Shown: positions 6,467 through 10,107 of the stretch, piece after piece
Layout: every line of letters starts with the position of its first letter
How positions within the stretch are numbered: position 1 is the stretch's first letter
Assembly (NCBI GenBank): GCA_947374705.1
Contig: CANCDA010000083.1
Location: 1 to 10,107 of the forward strand
Direction: 5' to 3'
Origin: Comamonadaceae bacterium
GTDB taxonomy: Bacteria > Pseudomonadota > Gammaproteobacteria > Burkholderiales > Burkholderiaceae_C
Length of the DNA: 10,107 bases
Notes under the pieces: generated by a model
The model's database searches: none
The model's input: only the letters and a program-made list of their open reading frames with translations
What the model was told of the DNA's origin: nothing
Made by a program: the position numbers and the translations under genes

Positions 6467-7462
6467 TCAATCCAACTTCGCGCCAGAGAGCTTCACAACT
6501 TCAGCCCAACGCTTGACTTCAGCGCTGACGAACTGGCCAAACTGTTGCGGTGTGAAGTTGCTGAACTCCGCGCCTTGATTGGCCCAAACCGCCTTGGCTT
6601 CATCGGACAAACCCGCTTTGCGAATTTCTTCTACCGCGCGCACTTGCACATCGGCAGGCGTACCTTTGGGGGCCCAGATGCCGTACCAAGTGGTCACGGT
6701 GTAGTCGGGCAAGCCCAACTCGCCAGCACACGGCACGTCGGGGAAAGCGGGGTTGCGCTTCAAGCCCGACACCATCAAGGCCTTGATGCGCCCGCCCTTG
6801 ATGTGCGTGGCAGATGAACCCAGACCATCAAACATCATGTCCACATTGCCCGAGATCAGGTCTTGCAAAGCGGGGCCTGCACCACGGTAGGGAATGTGCG
6901 TGATGAAAGTCTTGGTCTGTTGCTTGAACAGCTCGCCAGCCAAGTGGTGTGAGGTGCCCCCGCCCGCAGAGCCGTAGTTCATGCGGCCCGGGTTGCTGCG
7001 CAACTGCGCCATAAACGCTTTGAAGTCGCCTGGGACTTTTTTCGGGTTCACCACCAGCACCTGCGGCACATTGGCCACCAGCACCAAGGGAATGAAATCT
7101 TTCTCGATGTTGTAGTCCAACTTGGGGTACATCGACGGGGCAATCGTGTGGTGCACCGCGCCCATGAACAGCGTATAGCCGTCGGGCTGTGCTTTGGCAG
7201 CAATGCTCGCACCCAGAGTGCCCCCAGCTCCACCCCGGTTGTCAATGATGAGTTGACGACCCGTGTGTTTGGCGAATTGCGCCGACAGCGGACGCGCAAA
7301 CGCATCCGTGCCGCCACCAGCGGGAAATGGGACGATCACGGTCACCGGCTTGGTGGGCCAAGCGGACTGAGCATGGCCCAGCAAAGGCAGCGCAGCGGCG
7401 CTGGCAGCGGCGACACGCAAAACATCGCGCCGGGTGCTGGAATTCAAAAAAGAGTGGGTCAT
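6467..7462 (-). CDS. Bug/TctC-family periplasmic solute-binding protein
   Basis: This is a periplasmic receptor of the Bug (TctC) family, which binds small carboxylates and is greatly expanded in Burkholderiales. From the ATG at 7462 it has 331 residues, the usual length. It begins with a signal peptide carrying a Tat-like S-T-R-R-D-V-L motif (9-15) and likely cleavage near AQS (31-33). Family motifs follow: WPTKPVTVIVPFPAGGGTDA (35-54), IDNRGGAGGTLGA (73-85) and AQPDGYTL (91-98). An upstream in-frame ATG at 7513 would add 17 residues before the signal peptide; neither start has a strong ribosome site, so the start is uncertain. No TctA or TctB membrane subunit is present, so this is an orphan receptor, as most Bug proteins are. 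Tight linkage to the CoA-transferase points to a shared substrate. Confidence 0.92.
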   Translation of the reverse strand: MTHSFLNSSTRRDVLRVAAASAAALPLLGHAQSAWPTKPVTVIVPFPAGGGTDAFARPLSAQFAKHTGRQLIIDNRGGAGGTLGASIAAKAQPDGYTLFMGAVHHTIAPSMYPKLDYNIEKDFIPLVLVANVPQVLVVNPKKVPGDFKAFMAQLRSNPGRMNYGSAGGGTSHHLAGELFKQQTKTFITHIPYRGAGPALQDLISGNVDMMFDGLGSSATHIKGGRIKALMVSGLKRNPAFPDVPCAGELGLPDYTVTTWYGIWAPKGTPADVQVRAVEEIRKAGLSDEAKAVWANQGAEFSNFTPQQFGQFVSAEVKRWAEVVKLSGAKLD

Positions 7463-7574
7463 GTGTCGGCTCGTGGTAATTTGTTGTGGGGCGATTTTAG
7501 AGGCTGGATTCATGCCCTTTAAGCGAAGCTCTACTGACTAATCCAAGACTCTGCTTCTGCCCTAGTTGTTGTGC

Positions 7575-8687
7575 TTATTGCACCCGCTTAAAGCGCTGCA
7601 CCCGTTTGCCGGTGTCCACCTCAGAGGTATAGACACTGCCCTCGTTGTCCAGCGCAATGTTGTGCACCCAGTGGAAGTCCCCGGCCTGACGCCCTGGCCG
7701 ACCAAAAGAGCCCAGACGTTCCCCGGTTTCGCGTACCAAAATGTGCACCTCGTTGTTCGTGCCATCGGCCACCAGCAGATGGCGTTGATCGGCGTCTTCG
7801 GTGGGGATCAAGTCCCAGGCTGAGCCAGAGCCCTTAGTGCCGGGCTCCAGCACAATCTGACGCACAAACTCGCCATTTTTGCGAAACACCTGAATGCGGT
7901 TGTTCATGCGGTCACATACGTACAGCAGGTTGTCGCGGGTCTGGCGCACGCAGTGCACGGGGTTGGCAAATTGCGGGGACTCGGGGTTGTAGTCGGCAAT
8001 CTTGGTGTCGTCGGGCTGTCTGCCATATGCACCCCAATGGCGCTTATAGACCCCGGTCGTGGCGTCAAACACCACCACGCGCCGGTTTTGGTAGCCATCG
8101 GCCACGAAGAGCTCATTCGCTAACGCATCCACCTCCATGTGCGCAGGGCGACCCAGTTGATCGGGCGCGTTGCTGCCCAGGCTGACACCGGGCTTGCCGA
8201 TTTGCAACAAGAACTTGCCCGCTGCGGTGAACTTGAGCAGCATGTGGTCGGTCGCGGCATTGCCACCCACCCACACATTGCCGCTCGGGTCGCGGTAAAT
8301 GCCGTGTTCGTTCTTGGGCCAGTCATAGCCCTGCCCTGCGCCACCCCAAGCGGTGAGCAGATTGCCTGCGCGGTCAAACTTCAGCACGGGTGGCGCGGCT
8401 GTGCAGCACTTGGAGCGCTGCGGCGTGAGCGTGGCTCCGCGCTCGTCGTCGGTCAGCGTCAAAGGACGGTGGATGACCCAGATGTTGTTGTCCTTGTCGG
8501 TGGCAATACCGGCCACCTGGCCCAGTATCCAGTTGTTGGGCAGGGGCTTGGGCCAATAGGGATCGACCGAGTAGCGCGGACCTGCTCCGGGCGCGCCTTC
8601 AACGCGTTGTGCCAGAGCGGCGGCGCTCAGGTTCAGCGCAAAGATTAGACTCAGAATTTGAATGAAACGGCGTGTGCTTGTCAGCAT
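7575..8687 (-). CDS. Secreted six-bladed NHL-repeat beta-propeller, PAL-like, function unknown
   Basis: The 370-residue product begins with a Sec signal peptide (basic T-R-R, hydrophobic core, likely cleavage after A26 in ALA|Q), so it should be periplasmic or secreted. Repeated strand units of NHL type (I-x-V-D...G-N-I-W-V-x-D...V-x-x-F) occur at about 57-74, 126-153, 180-210, 242-271, 288-320 and 338-368, giving six blades. VADGYQNRRVVVF (195-207) resembles the D-G-Y-x-N-x-R segment of peptidyl-alpha-hydroxyglycine alpha-amidating lyase (PAL), and H245 and H342 sit where PAL has zinc histidines. The first PAL histidine is not apparent, so lyase activity is not supported. A vicinal cysteine pair, C94-C95, lies in a loop of the first blade. 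AGGAG lies seven bases before the ATG. It may be co-transcribed with the Bug and CoA-transferase genes downstream. The real function is unknown. Confidence 0.85.
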   Translation of the reverse strand: MLTSTRRFIQILSLIFALNLSAAALAQRVEGAPGAGPRYSVDPYWPKPLPNNWILGQVAGIATDKDNNIWVIHRPLTLTDDERGATLTPQRSKCCTAAPPVLKFDRAGNLLTAWGGAGQGYDWPKNEHGIYRDPSGNVWVGGNAATDHMLLKFTAAGKFLLQIGKPGVSLGSNAPDQLGRPAHMEVDALANELFVADGYQNRRVVVFDATTGVYKRHWGAYGRQPDDTKIADYNPESPQFANPVHCVRQTRDNLLYVCDRMNNRIQVFRKNGEFVRQIVLEPGTKGSGSAWDLIPTEDADQRHLLVADGTNNEVHILVRETGERLGSFGRPGRQAGDFHWVHNIALDNEGSVYTSEVDTGKRVQRFKRVQ

Positions 8688-8793
8688 GTTTGTCTCCTGA
8701 TTTTGTTCATCTGATGGTTGCGTTTACACGAAACCGGTTTTTCAAACACCGCCAACTTTACAGTTTTCCACAGCCCCGGCGTCAACCCCCACG

Positions 8794-9372
8794 CTAACTC
8801 TGCACCACCAACCAAGGCGTCACGGTTTTTTGTTCCGGGTCAAAGCGGGAGCGGTTGGTGAAATTGACGTGCTTGCCGTAGATGTGGAGCGACACACTGA
8901 TCTCGTCAGAGTCATTGCGCACGCTGTGGATGATGTTGGGTGTGAGCAGCAGGGTTTGACCGGGGGCAAACACTTTCTCACTGAGTTTTTGCAGCTCGGC
9001 GTGGCCGGCTTGCGAGCCGTCGTCCACGCGCTTCCAGAATTCGTTGACCTCATCGCCCTCCACGCCCACCACCAAGCCCCAGGTGCCATGGTCATGCGGT
9101 GGCGTACCCCGACCGGGGAGCCAGCTGAGCACGGCCACGGCCAGAGTGTGGTCGGACTCTTCATGCAGCACCTGAAAGCCGAAGCCTTGCACGGGGTCGC
9201 AGTCTTTGCGGATGCGGGCTTTCAAATCAGCAGAGGCGGCCAATGATTCGGCCAGTGGGGTCAGGCGCTTGAGCACGTCATGGGTGTCGCTGTTGTTCAC
9301 CGCGATGGCTCTGAAGTCATCAACAAAATGGGCGAGTGTGTAGGGGCTTGTATCAGCGGTTGTGGTCATCAT
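8794..9372 (-). CDS. Cupin thiol dioxygenase (cysteine dioxygenase / 3-mercaptopropionate dioxygenase family)
   Basis: This cytoplasmic non-heme iron cupin oxidises a small thiol to its sulfinic acid with O2. The 192-residue protein has the HxH motif H93-D94-H95 in PPHDHGTWG and a third iron ligand, H149. S161, H163 and Y165 match the S-H-Y triad of mammalian cysteine dioxygenase. The cysteine that crosslinks to tyrosine in the mammalian enzyme is missing, with G99 nearby, as in bacterial members. At the substrate-discriminating place, 26 residues before H93, there is Q67 instead of the arginine of cysteine dioxygenases, so a 3-mercaptopropionate-type substrate is possible. Two ATG codons are adjacent (9372 and 9369); AAGGA is better spaced for the second. 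It is divergent from the ABC receptor gene and 106 bases before the NHL gene. Confidence 0.9.
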   Translation of the reverse strand: MMTTTADTSPYTLAHFVDDFRAIAVNNSDTHDVLKRLTPLAESLAASADLKARIRKDCDPVQGFGFQVLHEESDHTLAVAVLSWLPGRGTPPHDHGTWGLVVGVEGDEVNEFWKRVDDGSQAGHAELQKLSEKVFAPGQTLLLTPNIIHSVRNDSDEISVSLHIYGKHVNFTNRSRFDPEQKTVTPWLVVQS

Positions 9373-9450
9373 TTTTCCTTTCGGCTTACCAGTGAAGTCT
9401 AACGTTTTGCCGCGTGCGATACTTCGCTTTCAAGGGCTGATTTCGGGGCC

Positions 9451-9473
9451 TTGGATTTTTTTGAACCATCCAA
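9451..9473. promoter_or_regulatory. Inverted repeat TTGGAT-N11-ATCCAA between divergent genes
   Basis: A perfect 6-base inverted repeat with an 11-base gap fits the T-N11-A pattern typical of LysR-type regulators. It sits just upstream of the ribosome site of the ABC receptor gene, in the 118-base gap shared with the divergent dioxygenase gene. No LysR-type gene is in the window, and it could equally be a short 5' UTR hairpin. The regulatory role is inference. Confidence 0.3.
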
Positions 9474-9490
9474 AATTGAAGGAGACAGAC

Positions 9491-10107
9491 ATGGATAAAC
9501 GTACCGTCATCAAGGCCCTTGCCGCCGCACCTTTAGCGTTGGCGTCATTGCACGCATCAGCTCAGCAGGCCCCTTTCAAGATCGGCCTGCTCGCGCCCAT
9601 GACCGGGCCGTTCGCATCGACCGGCAAGCAAATGGAAGCTGGCGCTCGCCTGTGGATGGCGCAAAACAGCGGCTTGATTGCCGGGCGCAAAGTCGAGTTG
9701 ATTCTGAAAGACGACACCGGCACGCCAGACGTGACCAAGCGCTTGGCCCAAGAGCTGGTGGTGAACGAAAAAGTGGACGTGCTGGCCGGTTTTGGTTTGA
9801 CGCCGCTGGCCCTGGCCACCGCGCCCGTGGCCACGCAGTCGAAGACGCCCATGGTCAACATGTTGGCTGCGACATCAGCCGTGATTGACGCCTCGCCCTA
9901 CATGGTGCGCGTGTCGATGACGTTGCCGCAGATCACGCTGGGCATTGCCGATTGGGCGCCCAAAAACAAGATCAAGAAAGTAGTCACCCTGGTGTCGGAC
10001 TACGGCCCGGGCCTGGATGCCGAGCGCACCTTCCGTGAACGTTTCATCTTCAACGGCGGGCAGATCATCGAGTCAATCCGCGTGCCGGTGCGCAACCCTG
10101 ACTTTGC
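9491..10107 (+). CDS. Liv-type ABC transporter substrate-binding protein (partial, 3' end outside window)
   Basis: This is the start of a periplasmic receptor of the branched-chain amino acid (LivJ/LivK, Peripla_BP_6) family of ABC importers. 205 codons are open to the window edge with no stop; a full protein would be about 380-400 residues. The signal peptide runs to about residue 24 (cleavage near ASA|Q). The mature start, FKIGLLAPMTGPFASTGKQM (29-48), and VELILKDDTGTPDVTKRLAQ (68-87) are typical of the family. ASTG is the region that binds the ligand's alpha-carboxylate in Liv receptors. AAGGAGA lies six bases before the ATG. The permease and ATPase genes would lie to the right if present. 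Family members in this group of bacteria bind amino acids, aromatic acids or amides, so the ligand cannot be named. Confidence 0.92.
   Translation, partial: MDKRTVIKALAAAPLALASLHASAQQAPFKIGLLAPMTGPFASTGKQMEAGARLWMAQNSGLIAGRKVELILKDDTGTPDVTKRLAQELVVNEKVDVLAGFGLTPLALATAPVATQSKTPMVNMLAATSAVIDASPYMVRVSMTLPQITLGIADWAPKNKIKKVVTLVSDYGPGLDAERTFRERFIFNGGQIIESIRVPVRNPDF

Noticed and set aside
8139..8648. Plus-strand open frame opposite the NHL gene
   Set aside because: It is a shadow of the minus-strand gene, which has a signal peptide, repeat units and a good ribosome site.
8731..8740. AAACCGGTTT palindrome between the dioxygenase and NHL genes
   Set aside because: A 10-base palindrome without spacing, promoter hexamers or a T-tract is too likely by chance to be called an operator or terminator.

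Overview
The window looks like a chromosomal segment of a betaproteobacterium, most likely Burkholderiales (Comamonadaceae-like, such as the Rhodoferax/Limnohabitans/Polaromonas group). This is inferred from the moderately high GC content, the Bug-type (TctC) solute receptor paired with a type III CoA-transferase, the TRAP and Liv-type transport genes, and an FNR/ANR regulator beside a universal stress protein. No tRNA, rRNA, CRISPR array, transposase or phage gene is visible. No stretch longer than 300 bases lacks a gene; the largest gaps are the first ~150 bases and several intergenic regions of 60-120 bases.

Left (1-3151, + strand): a TRAP transporter operon dctQ-dctM-dctP. dctQ and dctM overlap by ATGA, dctP follows after 64 bases, and a clear intrinsic terminator closes the operon. 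Upstream lie a -10-like hexamer and an inverted repeat that could be an operator. The substrate cannot be read from the sequence, but organic-acid import is typical of the family.

Centre (3201-5243, + strand): a zinc-ribbon Nudix hydrolase, possibly with a leaderless message, then an FNR-type oxygen sensor and a single-domain UspA protein. The FNR protein has the 4Fe-4S cysteines and the E-x-x-S-R recognition residues. Perfect TTGAT-N4-ATCAA sites lie upstream of both fnr and usp. The usp site is centred 41.5 bases before a plausible start point, the class II activation geometry, and it contains the fnr stop codon. The simplest reading is an autoregulated anaerobic regulator that switches on the adjacent stress protein when oxygen falls.

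Right (5235-9372, - strand): a CaiB/BaiF CoA-transferase tightly coupled to an upstream Bug-type periplasmic receptor, preceded by a secreted six-bladed NHL beta-propeller and a cupin thiol dioxygenase (cysteine dioxygenase/3-mercaptopropionate dioxygenase family). The CoA-transferase and usp converge and overlap by 9 bases. At the right edge (9491 onward, + strand), divergent from the dioxygenase, a Liv-type ABC substrate-binding protein begins and is cut by the window end.

The region is dominated by small-acid uptake and activation: three unrelated classes of periplasmic receptor (DctP, Bug, Liv-type) and one CoA-transferase. I see no evidence of a wholly new system. The most interesting points are the fnr/usp regulatory layout, the secreted propeller of unknown function, and the unsettled substrate of the thiol dioxygenase.
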